NCBI GenBank assembly: GCA_035249905.1
Contig: DATFFT010000011.1
Location: forward strand, 5,302-69,301
Origin: JAOUEA01 sp035249905
GTDB taxonomy: Bacteria > Actinomycetota > UBA4738 > HRBIN12
Length of the DNA stretch: 64,000 nt
Reading direction: 5' to 3'
Below are positions 26,261-34,583 of the stretch, one piece after another. The notes beneath the pieces were generated by a model that did not search any database, was not told where the DNA came from, and worked only from the letters and a program-made list of their open reading frames with translations. Position numbers and translations under genes: made by a program. Each line of letters starts with the position of its first letter. Position 1 is the stretch's first letter.

Positions 26261-27271
26261 ATGAGCCGCGGGGTGATCCCGGGCCTCGAGCCGCCCGACG
26301 CCGTGCTCGAGGCCGACGTGCGCACGCGGCTCGATCAGGTCGAGGAGGCGCTCGAGAAGTCCGTTCGCATCGAGGCATCGGGCATGCTGACCGAGACCTC
26401 TTCGTACCTGATCGCCGCGGGCGGGAAGCGGTTCCGGGCGATGCTCGTGCTGCTCGCCGGGTACTTCGGCGACCCGGCCGACCCGCGGCTCGTCCCCGGT
26501 TCCGTCTCGATCGAGCTCGTGCACCTCGCCACGCTGTACCACGACGATGTGATCGACGAGGCCGAGGCACGCCGCGGCGCACCGAGCGCCAACATGCGAT
26601 GGGACAACACGGTGGCGATCCTCACCGGCGACTTCCTGTTCGCGAGGGCCTCGGAGATCTCGACGGAGCTCGGGACCGAGATCTGCCGTCTGCTCGCACG
26701 CACGATCGCGGTGCTCTGCGACGGACAGATCCGCGAGGTCTCGAGCTCGGCCGAGGTCGAGCAGGAGATCGCGAGCTACCTCGAGATCATCCGGCGCAAG
26801 ACCGCCTCGCTGATCGCGACGTCGTGCCGGCTCGGAGGCATGCTGTCCGACGCCGATGCCGAACACGTCGACGTACTCGAACGGTTCGGCGAAGCCCTGG
26901 GCATGGCGTATCAGCTCTCCGACGACATCATGGACATCACGTCGTCGCAGATCGAGCTCGGCAAGGAACCCGGCCAGGACCTGCGGGAAGGCGTCTACAC
27001 GCTGCCGGTGCTGCATGCGCTGGCTTACGACGAGCACCGGGGAGAGCTGGCCCGCATCCTTTCTCACGGCGCGCCCGACGGGGAGATGCTCGACCGAGCG
27101 CTCGACATCGTGCGGTCGGGCGGGTCGGTCGACGTGGCCCGCGCGGCCGTGACCGACGAGGTGCGAAGGGCGACCGGGCTCGCGATGCGGCTCCCCGGCG
27201 GCCCGGCGCGACATGCGCTGATCCAGCTGGCGAAGTTCTTGGCGGGCAGGTGCGGGGCGGTGGCCGCGTGA
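26261..27271 (+). CDS. Long-chain polyprenyl diphosphate synthase, probably for the menaquinone tail
   Basis: The 336-residue enzyme has the first Asp motif DDVID in YHDDVIDEA, the second DDIMD, and GGKRFRAML. The small residues before the first Asp motif (HLATLYHDD) are typical of medium/long-chain enzymes, in contrast to the paralogue at 8935. Placement directly after nuoN is seen in other actinobacteria and fits synthesis of the menaquinone side chain used by complex I. The exact chain length is not readable. It is probably co-transcribed with nuoN. Confidence 0.9.
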   Translation: MSRGVIPGLEPPDAVLEADVRTRLDQVEEALEKSVRIEASGMLTETSSYLIAAGGKRFRAMLVLLAGYFGDPADPRLVPGSVSIELVHLATLYHDDVIDEAEARRGAPSANMRWDNTVAILTGDFLFARASEISTELGTEICRLLARTIAVLCDGQIREVSSSAEVEQEIASYLEIIRRKTASLIATSCRLGGMLSDADAEHVDVLERFGEALGMAYQLSDDIMDITSSQIELGKEPGQDLREGVYTLPVLHALAYDEHRGELARILSHGAPDGEMLDRALDIVRSGGSVDVARAAVTDEVRRATGLAMRLPGGPARHALIQLAKFLAGRCGAVAA

Positions 27272-27277
27272 GGACGC

Positions 27278-27283
27278 TAGGAT
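27278..27283 (+). promoter_or_regulatory. Possible -10 box for the second nuo cluster
   Basis: TAGGAT lies in the 40-base gap before the second nuoA. Transcription would start near 27290 and leave a leader of about 20 bases. A -35 hexamer is not convincing, and no Rex-like inverted repeat is seen here. The second set may therefore be controlled separately from the first; read-through from the first operon remains possible. Confidence 0.35.
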
Positions 27284-27311
27284 ACGGACGCCCGAGGGGC
27301 CTTCCACTGTC

Positions 27312-27677
27312 ATGAGTGACTACTACTCGTCGTACGGGGTACTGCTGGCGGTCGTCGCCGCAGGTGCGCTGCTGGTCGCAGTGGCGTTCACCACGGCACG
27401 GCTCGTCGCGCCCGCCAAGCCGAACGCAGAGAAGCTCACGACGTACGAGTGCGGGATCGATCCGGTCGGCGAGGGATGGTCGCAGAGCCATGTCCGCTAT
27501 TACGTGTACGGCTTCCTGTTCGTGATCTTCGACGTCGAGAGCGTGTTCCTCTTCCCGTGGGCTCGGGTCCTCGAGGACATCGGCACCGCGGCGGTGGTCG
27601 AGATGGCGATCTTCATCGCCATCTTGGCAGTCGGCCTCCTGTACTCGTGGCGCAAGGGGGTCCTGCGGTGGGCCTGA
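27312..27677 (+). CDS. nuoA2: Complex I subunit A (second set)
   Basis: The 121-residue subunit has three helices, the loop TTYECGIDPVGEGWSQ and the FDVESVFLFPWA motif. The ECG loop, with its Cys, is the common bacterial form, whereas the first-set NuoA has ESGNDP. It lacks the polar C-terminal tail of the first copy. The ATG opens the second nuo cluster, and the stop overlaps nuoB2 by ten bases. Confidence 0.96.
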   Translation: MSDYYSSYGVLLAVVAAGALLVAVAFTTARLVAPAKPNAEKLTTYECGIDPVGEGWSQSHVRYYVYGFLFVIFDVESVFLFPWARVLEDIGTAAVVEMAIFIAILAVGLLYSWRKGVLRWA

Positions 27678-28177
27678 TCACCGAGAAGACTCAGCTGACC
27701 AGGATCCAACCGGTCAAGTTCATCCTCAACTGGGGGCGTCGCTACTCGCTGTGGGTCATGAACTTCGGCTTGGCGTGCTGTGCGATCGAGTTCATCGCGG
27801 CGTCGACCGCCAAGAACGACTTCATCCGTCTCGGCGTGATCCCCACCGCCCACGGTCCGCGCCAGGCCGACCTGCTGGTGGTCGCCGGCACGCTCACCGA
27901 CAAGATGGCGCCCGCCCTCAAGCGGGTCTACGAGCAGATGCCCGACCCGAAGTACGTGATCTCCTTCGGCTCGTGCTCGAACTGCGGCGGTCCGTACTGG
28001 GACAGCTACTCGGTCACCAAAGGCGTCGACCAGATCGTGCCGATCGACGTGTACGTGCCCGGGTGCCCGCCGCGGCCCGAGGCGCTGCTGCACGGCATCC
28101 TCGAGCTGCAGCGGAAGATCAAGGATGAGGACATCCAGGAGAAGTTCGGTGCCGTCACCCAGCCAGCTGTCTCCTGA
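27668..28177 (+). CDS. nuoB2: Complex I subunit B (second set)
   Basis: The 169-residue N2-cluster subunit has Cys37-Cys38 (LACCAIE), Cys103 (FGSCSN) and Cys133 (PGCPPRP). An extra Cys106 sits three residues after Cys103 (GSCSNCGGPY), where the first-set protein has Ala-Gly. The core is otherwise well conserved, so the cluster should form. GTG is the start, overlapping nuoA2. Confidence 0.96.
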   Translation: MGLITEKTQLTRIQPVKFILNWGRRYSLWVMNFGLACCAIEFIAASTAKNDFIRLGVIPTAHGPRQADLLVVAGTLTDKMAPALKRVYEQMPDPKYVISFGSCSNCGGPYWDSYSVTKGVDQIVPIDVYVPGCPPRPEALLHGILELQRKIKDEDIQEKFGAVTQPAVS

Positions 28178-28673
28178 CGACGTCGCCTCCCGGTTGCGGG
28201 CGCGCTTCGGCGACGATGTCTCCGACGTGGCCGATCAGCACGGCCACGCGGTCGCGACCGTGACCCGGGAGCGGTACCACGACGTCTGCCGCTTCGTGCG
28301 CGACGAGCCCGAGTTCGCGTGCGACTATGCCGATTTCACCTCGGCCGTCGATCTCGGCGAGGAGCGGGGGTTCGAGGTCCTGACCCACCTGTTCTCCACG
28401 GCCCACCACCACAACGTCCGCGTGAGGGTCGCCGTGCCCCATGACGACGCCGTGCTCGCCTCGGTGAGCGACCTCTGGGCCACGTGCGACTGGCACGAAC
28501 GGGAGACCGCGGAGATGTTCGGCATCCGCTTCGAGGGTCACCCGATGCCGGTGAAGCTGCTCCTGTCCGAGCCGTTCGAGGGTCACCCGATGCGCAAGGA
28601 CTTCTCCCTGATGACCCGCGAAGCGAAGCCGTGGCCCGGTGCGGTCGAGGGCGAGGAGGACGAGGAGGCGTGA
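28149..28673 (+). CDS. nuoC2: Complex I subunit C (second set)
   Basis: The 174-residue 30-kDa-type subunit has the family core CDWHERETAEMFGIRFEGHP, then a repeated FEGHPMRKDF. The GTG at 28149 is preceded by AGGAGAAG at good spacing and overlaps nuoB2. An ATG at 28125 is less likely. The next gene is nuoH2; the nuoD normally found here is missing. Confidence 0.94.
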   Translation: MPSPSQLSPDDVASRLRARFGDDVSDVADQHGHAVATVTRERYHDVCRFVRDEPEFACDYADFTSAVDLGEERGFEVLTHLFSTAHHHNVRVRVAVPHDDAVLASVSDLWATCDWHERETAEMFGIRFEGHPMPVKLLLSEPFEGHPMRKDFSLMTREAKPWPGAVEGEEDEEA

Positions 28674-29683
28674 TCGACGTCTTCGCCGCGGCCGGCGTCT
28701 CGTTCATCGAGGAGCTGACCTCCAACTTCTGGCTCGCGCTCGTGCTCAAGACCGTGCTGGTCATGGCCTTCTTCCTCGTGGTGCCGCTCGGCATCGGCTA
28801 CATGGAGCACAAGGTGCTGGCGCACATGCAGGCCCGTGTGGGCCCGATGGAGGCGGGCGCCTTCCACGGGTGGGCCCAGCTGATCGCCGACGGCGTGAAG
28901 TTCATCCAGAAGGAGAACCTCGTGCCGGCCGCAGCCGACCGCACGGTCTACTCGCTCGCTCCTGCCGTGGCGATGGTGCCCTACATCGCCATCCTCGTGG
29001 TGCTGCCGTTCAGCGACACCTTGTTCGCTCTCAACCTCGATGTCGGCATCTTCTTCGTCATGGCGATGTCGAGCGTCTCCGTCATCGGGGTGCTGATGGC
29101 GGGCTGGTCGAGCGCGAACAAGTTCTCCCTGATCGGCGCATTGCGTGCCGCCGCGCAGCTGATCGCCTACGAGCTGCCCCTCGTGCTGGCGGCGGCGGGG
29201 GTCGTGATGCTCTCCGGGGTGACGTCGATGGTCGGCATCGTCGAGGCCCAGGAGTCGATGTGGTACGTGATCCCCCTGTTCCCACTCTTCCTGATCTTCA
29301 TGGTCTCCTCACTCGCCGAGCTGAGCCGCACCCCGTTCGACATGCCGATCGCCGACTCCGAGATCATCTACGGCGCCTACACCGAGTACGGGGGGCTGAA
29401 GTTCGCGTTCTTCCTGCTCGCCGAGTACGGGGGCATCGTGGCGCTCTCCGGCATCGCCGCGGTGCTGTTCCTCGGCGGGTATCAGGGGCTGCCGGGGATC
29501 CCGTTGCCCGACCCGATCTGGATGGCGATCAAGATCGGAGCGCTGTCGTTCTTCGTGATCTGGCTCCGCGCGACGTACCCGCGACTGCGTGAGGATCAGC
29601 TGCAGCGGTTCGCGTGGCTCACGCTGATCCCGATCTCACTCGTGTGGATCCTTGGCGCGGCCACGTTCAAGGTCGCGTTCTGA
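28670..29683 (+). CDS. nuoH2: Complex I subunit H (second set)
   Basis: The 337-residue ND1-like membrane subunit has GYMEHKVLAHMQARVGP near the N-terminus. The conserved loop reads LAELSRTPFDMPIADSEIIYGAYTEY, where the first-set protein has LAETNRPPFDLAEAESELVAGFHTEY. Arg, Phe-Asp and the last Glu-Tyr are kept, but several acidic positions differ. That loop lines the path from the quinone site into the membrane arm, so coupling may differ. GTG overlaps nuoC2 by four bases. Confidence 0.95.
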   Translation: MIDVFAAAGVSFIEELTSNFWLALVLKTVLVMAFFLVVPLGIGYMEHKVLAHMQARVGPMEAGAFHGWAQLIADGVKFIQKENLVPAAADRTVYSLAPAVAMVPYIAILVVLPFSDTLFALNLDVGIFFVMAMSSVSVIGVLMAGWSSANKFSLIGALRAAAQLIAYELPLVLAAAGVVMLSGVTSMVGIVEAQESMWYVIPLFPLFLIFMVSSLAELSRTPFDMPIADSEIIYGAYTEYGGLKFAFFLLAEYGGIVALSGIAAVLFLGGYQGLPGIPLPDPIWMAIKIGALSFFVIWLRATYPRLREDQLQRFAWLTLIPISLVWILGAATFKVAF

Positions 29684-29695
29684 GGAGCTGACGCC

Positions 29696-30226
29696 GTGGC
29701 CATCGACACCCCACCCATCGACCAGCCGGAAGCCGGCGCCGGCCAGGGGCTGCTCAAGGGCCTGACGGTCACGCTCAAGACGATGCTGCGGCCCGCCGTC
29801 ACGGTGCAGTATCCGCACGTCAAGCCCGACCTTCCGGCGCGGACCCGAGGCGTGATCGCGCTGAAGCAAGCGAACTGCACCGTCTGTTACAAATGCGCGC
29901 GCGAGTGTCCCGACTGGTGCATCTACATCGACGCCCACAAGGAGACGCACGAGCCGGCCTCCGGTGGGCGCGGCCGGTCGATGAAGGTGCTCGATCGCTT
30001 CGCGATCGACTACGCCCTCTGCATGTACTGCGGCATCTGCGTGGAGGTGTGCCCGTTCGACGCGCTGTTCTGGAGTCCCGAGTTCGAGTATTCGGAGTAC
30101 GGCATCGACGAGCTCACCCACGAGAAGGAACGCCTCGAGGAGTGGACCTACACGGTGTTGCCCCCGCCGCCACTCGAGGAGGGCGCGGAGCCGCCGCAGG
30201 AAGAGCCGGCGGAGGGAGCCGCATGA
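29696..30226 (+). CDS. nuoI2: Complex I subunit I (second set)
   Basis: The 176-residue protein keeps both 4Fe-4S motifs: Cys61, 64, 67, 71 and Cys109, 112, 115, 119. The C-terminus is an acidic, Pro-rich tail. With no NuoE, F or G in this cluster, electrons must reach these clusters from another donor or from shared first-set subunits; the sequence does not say which. GTG starts 12 bases after nuoH2. Confidence 0.95.
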   Translation: MAIDTPPIDQPEAGAGQGLLKGLTVTLKTMLRPAVTVQYPHVKPDLPARTRGVIALKQANCTVCYKCARECPDWCIYIDAHKETHEPASGGRGRSMKVLDRFAIDYALCMYCGICVEVCPFDALFWSPEFEYSEYGIDELTHEKERLEEWTYTVLPPPPLEEGAEPPQEEPAEGAA

Positions 30227-30726
30227 GTGCGCAGGAGTATGCGTTCGTGGTGCTCGCCGTGGTCGGGAGCCTCTCGGGGATCGCCGTTGTGACCTCGACG
30301 AACGTCGTCCACGCCGCCCTCTACCTCGTCGTCGCGCTGCTTTCGGTTGCGGGCGTCTACCTGTTGCTCGGCGCCGAGTTCGTGGCATGGGTCCAGATCC
30401 TGATCTACGTGGGGGCGATCGTGATCCTGTTCCTGTTCGGCCTCATGCTCACGAAGGCCCCCATCGGACGCGACGCCCTCGACAACCAGCAACGGGGGGT
30501 CGGGGCGATCGTCGGCGTCGGGGTCTTCGCCGGGCTCGTCTTCCTGATCCAGGATGCGTTCCCGATGCAGGACGCCCAAGCCTTCGAACCCGCTCGCGGC
30601 ACCACCGACGTCGTCGGCGATGCGATCTTCCGCAGCTACGTGCTGCCGTTCGAGGCGGTCTCGTTCCTGCTGCTGGCGGCGCTGATCGGGGCGATCGTGC
30701 TCGCGAGGAAGGACGACTCCACGTGA
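30223..30726 (+). CDS. nuoJ2: Complex I subunit J (second set)
   Basis: The 167-residue ND6-like membrane subunit has FVAWVQILIYVGAIVILFLFG, the conserved third helix with its bulge. The ATG overlaps nuoI2 by four bases. It is shorter than the first copy because it has no hydrophilic tail. Confidence 0.95.
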   Translation: MSAQEYAFVVLAVVGSLSGIAVVTSTNVVHAALYLVVALLSVAGVYLLLGAEFVAWVQILIYVGAIVILFLFGLMLTKAPIGRDALDNQQRGVGAIVGVGVFAGLVFLIQDAFPMQDAQAFEPARGTTDVVGDAIFRSYVLPFEAVSFLLLAALIGAIVLARKDDST

Positions 30727-31025
30727 TCAGGTTGCCGCTCGTGCTGATGTTCTCGGCGCTGCTGTTCTCGGCGGGGGTCTACGGCGTGCTCGCCCGCCGG
30801 AACGCGATCATGGTGCTGATGGCCATCGAGCTGATGCTGAACGCCGTCAACGTGAACCTCGTCGCGTTCGCCGCGTCGCTGCAGCAGATGACCGGTCAGG
30901 TGTTCGCGTTGTTCGTGATCGCTGTCGCCGCCGCCGAGGTGGGGATCGGGCTCGCCATCGTGATCCTGCTCTTCCGCACGCGTGAATCGATCAACGTCGA
31001 CGAGGTGAACCTGCTCAAGTGGTGA
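30723..31025 (+). CDS. nuoK2: Complex I subunit K (second set)
   Basis: The 100-residue three-helix subunit has AIELMLNAVNVNLVAF and AAAEVGIGLAIV, with the membrane Glu residues of the proton path conserved. GTG start, overlapping nuoJ2 and nuoL2 by four bases. Confidence 0.96.
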   Translation: MIRLPLVLMFSALLFSAGVYGVLARRNAIMVLMAIELMLNAVNVNLVAFAASLQQMTGQVFALFVIAVAAAEVGIGLAIVILLFRTRESINVDEVNLLKW

Positions 31026-33019
31026 ACGTGCTCGCCGCCGAGGGGGAGGTGGCCTTCGAGGCCACCACGAACGGGATCTGGTTCGTCGAGCACGCCTGGA
31101 TCGTGGTGCTGTTGCCGTTGGTCTCGGCCGCCCTGATCCTCTTCCTCGGCTCTCGCACCCCCGGCAAGGGGGCGGTCTACGGCATCGCCGCGGTGGGGGC
31201 GGCGTTCGTGTTCTCCATCGGTGTGCTGTGGCACTTCGTCGAAGGCGGAGGGCCGTTCGAGGGCAGCATCGACTGGTTCACGATCGGACCGCTCCATCTC
31301 GAGCTCGGCATCCTGGTCGACGGCCTGACCGGCGTCATGCTGGTGGTCGTGACCGCGGTCTCGCTGGCGGTGCACGTCTACTCGCTCGGCTACATGCACG
31401 GCGACGAGCGGTTCACCTGGTTCTACGTGGTGCTCTCGCTGTTCACCGCAGCGATGCTCACGGTGGTCGTGTCGAACAACCTGATCCAGCTGCTCGTGGG
31501 CTGGGAGATCATGGGCATCTGTTCCTACCTGTTGATCGGCCACTGGTGGGAGGTCAAGGAGAACTCCGACGCCGCGATCAAGGCGTTCATCACCACGCGG
31601 GTGGGCGACGTCCCGTTCATGTTCGGCATCATCGCCCTGATCGCCGTCACGGGGTTCACGACGACGAACATCGGGGAGGTCTCGCACGAGCTCGGGCTCG
31701 GCGAGGTCTCGCCCTTGTTCGTATCGGTCGCGGCTCTCCTGCTGTTCGGTGGCACCGTCGGGAAGTCCGCTCAGTTCCCGCTGCACGTGTGGCTCCCCGA
31801 CGCGATGGCCGGCCCGACGCCGGTCTCGGCGCTGATCCACGCGGCGACCATGGTGGCCGCCGGCGTGTATTTGATCGGCCGCCTCTTCGAGGTCTTCCTG
31901 CTGGCCGACGAGTGGGTGCTCACCATCGTGAGCATCGTCGCGGCGATCACGGCGCTGGGGGCGGCACTGCTCGCGATCGTGCAGGACGACATCAAGCGCG
32001 TGCTCGCCTACTCGACACTCTCGCAGCTCGCGTACATGGTCGCCGGACTCTCGCTCGGCGAGCTCGGCCTCACGGCCGGGTTCTTCCATCTGTTCACGCA
32101 CGCCTTCTTCAAGGCGTTGCTGTTCCTGTGCGCCGGCTCGGTGATCCATGCCGTTCACTCGAACAACATGAGCGAGATGGGCGGTCTGAGGAGGTACATG
32201 CCGATCACGTTCTGGACGATGCTGATCGGTTCGCTCGCGCTCGCCGGCATCATCCCGCTCGCTGGGTTCTGGTCGAAGGACGAGCTGTTGGTCGTGGCCC
32301 ACGAGGAGCATGCGACCTGGCTGTTCGTCGTGTTCCTGGTGACGGCCGTGATCACCGCGTTCTACACGATGCGCATGGTGATGCTCACGTTCTTCGGGGA
32401 GTACGAGGGCGAGGCACACCCGCACGAGTCTCCGAGGACGATGACCGGTCCGCTGATCGCGCTCGCGGCGGCCACGATCGGCGTCGGCCTGCTCGGAGCC
32501 CCACAGCTCGACGCGGTCTTCGGGAAGTGGGTCTTCTTCGAGGAGATCCACGAGGCGGTCTTCATGCCGTGGATCGCGGTGCTGTCGACGGGGGGCGCGC
32601 TGCTCGGCCTCGCCTCCGGATACGTGCTCTATAGAGAGCGGAAGGCACGGGATCCGCTGCAAGCGCCGATGGGGCCAGCCTGGAACCTCCTGCAGAATCG
32701 GTACTACATCGACGAGCTCTACATGCGAGCGATCGTTCGGCCCGTTCGCGACACCTGGTCGGCGGGTGTGAACTGGTTCAACCAGGTCGTGCTCGACGGC
32801 ATCGTCGACGGTGCCGCCGTCGTCACGAGGTGGGTCGCCCAGCTGGTCGCCTGGTTCGATCGGACCGTGATCGACGGCGCCGTCAACGGGGCCGGCGAGG
32901 TCGCCGGACGCACGGGCAACGCCCTGAGGTACCTGCAATCCGGCAACGTGCAGTGGTATGCCGTCGGGCTGTTCGTCGGCGTGATCGCGTTGGCCGTCGT
33001 GTTCATCCGAGCCGTCTGA
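31022..33019 (+). CDS. nuoL2: Complex I subunit L (second set)
   Basis: The 665-residue antiporter-like subunit has GWEIMGICSYLLIGHWWE and PLHVWLPDAMAGPTPVSALIHAATMV, so the proton channel residues are kept. The C-terminal third is long enough to hold the lateral helix. Two adjacent GTG codons (31019, 31022) can start it; the second gives the usual GTGA overlap with nuoK2. Confidence 0.96.
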   Translation: MNVLAAEGEVAFEATTNGIWFVEHAWIVVLLPLVSAALILFLGSRTPGKGAVYGIAAVGAAFVFSIGVLWHFVEGGGPFEGSIDWFTIGPLHLELGILVDGLTGVMLVVVTAVSLAVHVYSLGYMHGDERFTWFYVVLSLFTAAMLTVVVSNNLIQLLVGWEIMGICSYLLIGHWWEVKENSDAAIKAFITTRVGDVPFMFGIIALIAVTGFTTTNIGEVSHELGLGEVSPLFVSVAALLLFGGTVGKSAQFPLHVWLPDAMAGPTPVSALIHAATMVAAGVYLIGRLFEVFLLADEWVLTIVSIVAAITALGAALLAIVQDDIKRVLAYSTLSQLAYMVAGLSLGELGLTAGFFHLFTHAFFKALLFLCAGSVIHAVHSNNMSEMGGLRRYMPITFWTMLIGSLALAGIIPLAGFWSKDELLVVAHEEHATWLFVVFLVTAVITAFYTMRMVMLTFFGEYEGEAHPHESPRTMTGPLIALAAATIGVGLLGAPQLDAVFGKWVFFEEIHEAVFMPWIAVLSTGGALLGLASGYVLYRERKARDPLQAPMGPAWNLLQNRYYIDELYMRAIVRPVRDTWSAGVNWFNQVVLDGIVDGAAVVTRWVAQLVAWFDRTVIDGAVNGAGEVAGRTGNALRYLQSGNVQWYAVGLFVGVIALAVVFIRAV

Positions 33020-33038
33020 GAGGAAGCGTGGAGGCCAC

Positions 33039-34574
33039 ATGACCTGGGAGAACTCGGCCATCACGATCGCGACCCTCCTGCCCGTCGTGGGCGCGATCGT
33101 GATCGCCCTGATGCCGAAGTCGAGGGAACGCGAGATCCGAGGCATGGGCATCGTGGTCTCGGGGGCGGCGCTCGCGCTCGCGATCGCGATCGCGATCGGA
33201 TTCGACTACGGCACCGACGGGCTGCAGTACGAGCTCGACCTGGACTGGATCGGCACGATCGGGGTGCGCTTCCACGTGGGCATCGACGGCATCTCACTGC
33301 CGCTGTACGTGCTGACGTTCCTGCTCACGTTCCTCTGCGCGATCTACACGTGGCGCTTCGTGCCCGACCCCGGCCGCACCCGGGGGTTCCTGGCGCTGAT
33401 GCTGCTGCTCGAGACCGGCATGGCCGGCACCTTCATCGCCTTCGACCTGATCCTGTTCTTCGTGTTCTGGGAGCTGGTCCTGGTGCCGATGTACTTCCTG
33501 ATCGCGATCTGGGGCTCCGCCAACCGCGAGTACGCCTCGATCAAGTTCTTCCTCTACACGCTGTTCGGCTCGATCTTCATGCTGCTGGGCTTCCTCGCGA
33601 TGTACTTCCAGGGGCCTGATCCGCACACGTTCGACATGGTGGTGCTCCGCGACTTCGGCGCCGGAGGCGGGTTCGGCCAGACGTTCCAGCTGGTCGTCTT
33701 CGGCGGGGTGGCGCTCGGGTTCGCGGTGAAGGTGCCGATGTGGCCGTTCCACACGTGGCTGCCCGACGCGCACACCGAGGCCCCGACGATCGGCTCGGTC
33801 CTGCTGGCGGGCATCATGCTGAAGATGGGCACCTACGGGTTCATCCGCATCGCGATCCCGTTCCTGCCCTACGGCGCCGAGAAGTACGCGCCGTGGATCG
33901 GCGCGCTCGCCGCGATCGCGATCGTCTACGCCGCGCTCGCATGCCTCGCCCAGAAGGACCTGAAGCGGCTGATCGCGTTCTCCTCGGTCGGCCACATGGG
34001 GTTCGTGATGCTCGGCATCGCCACGCTGACCGAGATCGGCATCCAGGCGGCGATCTTCGGCATGGTGGCCCACGGCGTGATCACCGGCATGCTGTTCTTC
34101 TGCGTCGGGTCGATCTACGACCGGTACCACACGCGCGAGATCGCCAGGATCGGCGGCGGCATGATGCAGACGATGCCGAAGCTCGGCGGCGTGTTCGCGT
34201 TCGTCGCGATCGCCTCGCTCGGACTGCCGGGCCTGGCCGGGTTCTGGGGCGAGATCATGGCGCTGCTCAGCTCGTTCAGCCCCAGCGAGGTGTTCCTGGC
34301 CGATCAGGTCGGCCTGTTCCGCCTGTACATGGTGATGGGCGGCATCGGCACGGTGCTCACGGCCGGCTACTTCCTGTGGATGCTGCAGCGCGTGAACATG
34401 GGCACCCTGCCCGATCAGTGGCGACAGGCCGGCCTGCGCGACGTGCTCGCCGTCGAGTGGGTCTCGTGGCTTCCGCTGTTGGCGCTGATCCTCGTGCTCG
34501 GCCTCTATCCGAGGCTGGTGTTCGGGGTCACCGACGATGCCGTGGGCGGCTTGATGCGCCTGCTGGGGAGCTAG
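33039..34574 (+). CDS. nuoM2: Complex I subunit M (second set)
   Basis: The 511-residue antiporter-like subunit has FWELVLVPMYFLIAIWG and FAVKVPMWPFHTWLPDAHTEAPT. The ATG lies 19 bases after nuoL2 with GGAAGCGTGGAGG upstream. All channel signatures of the first NuoM are preserved, so proton pumping is expected. Confidence 0.97.
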   Translation: MTWENSAITIATLLPVVGAIVIALMPKSREREIRGMGIVVSGAALALAIAIAIGFDYGTDGLQYELDLDWIGTIGVRFHVGIDGISLPLYVLTFLLTFLCAIYTWRFVPDPGRTRGFLALMLLLETGMAGTFIAFDLILFFVFWELVLVPMYFLIAIWGSANREYASIKFFLYTLFGSIFMLLGFLAMYFQGPDPHTFDMVVLRDFGAGGGFGQTFQLVVFGGVALGFAVKVPMWPFHTWLPDAHTEAPTIGSVLLAGIMLKMGTYGFIRIAIPFLPYGAEKYAPWIGALAAIAIVYAALACLAQKDLKRLIAFSSVGHMGFVMLGIATLTEIGIQAAIFGMVAHGVITGMLFFCVGSIYDRYHTREIARIGGGMMQTMPKLGGVFAFVAIASLGLPGLAGFWGEIMALLSSFSPSEVFLADQVGLFRLYMVMGGIGTVLTAGYFLWMLQRVNMGTLPDQWRQAGLRDVLAVEWVSWLPLLALILVLGLYPRLVFGVTDDAVGGLMRLLGS

Positions 34575-34583
34575 AGCCACCCG

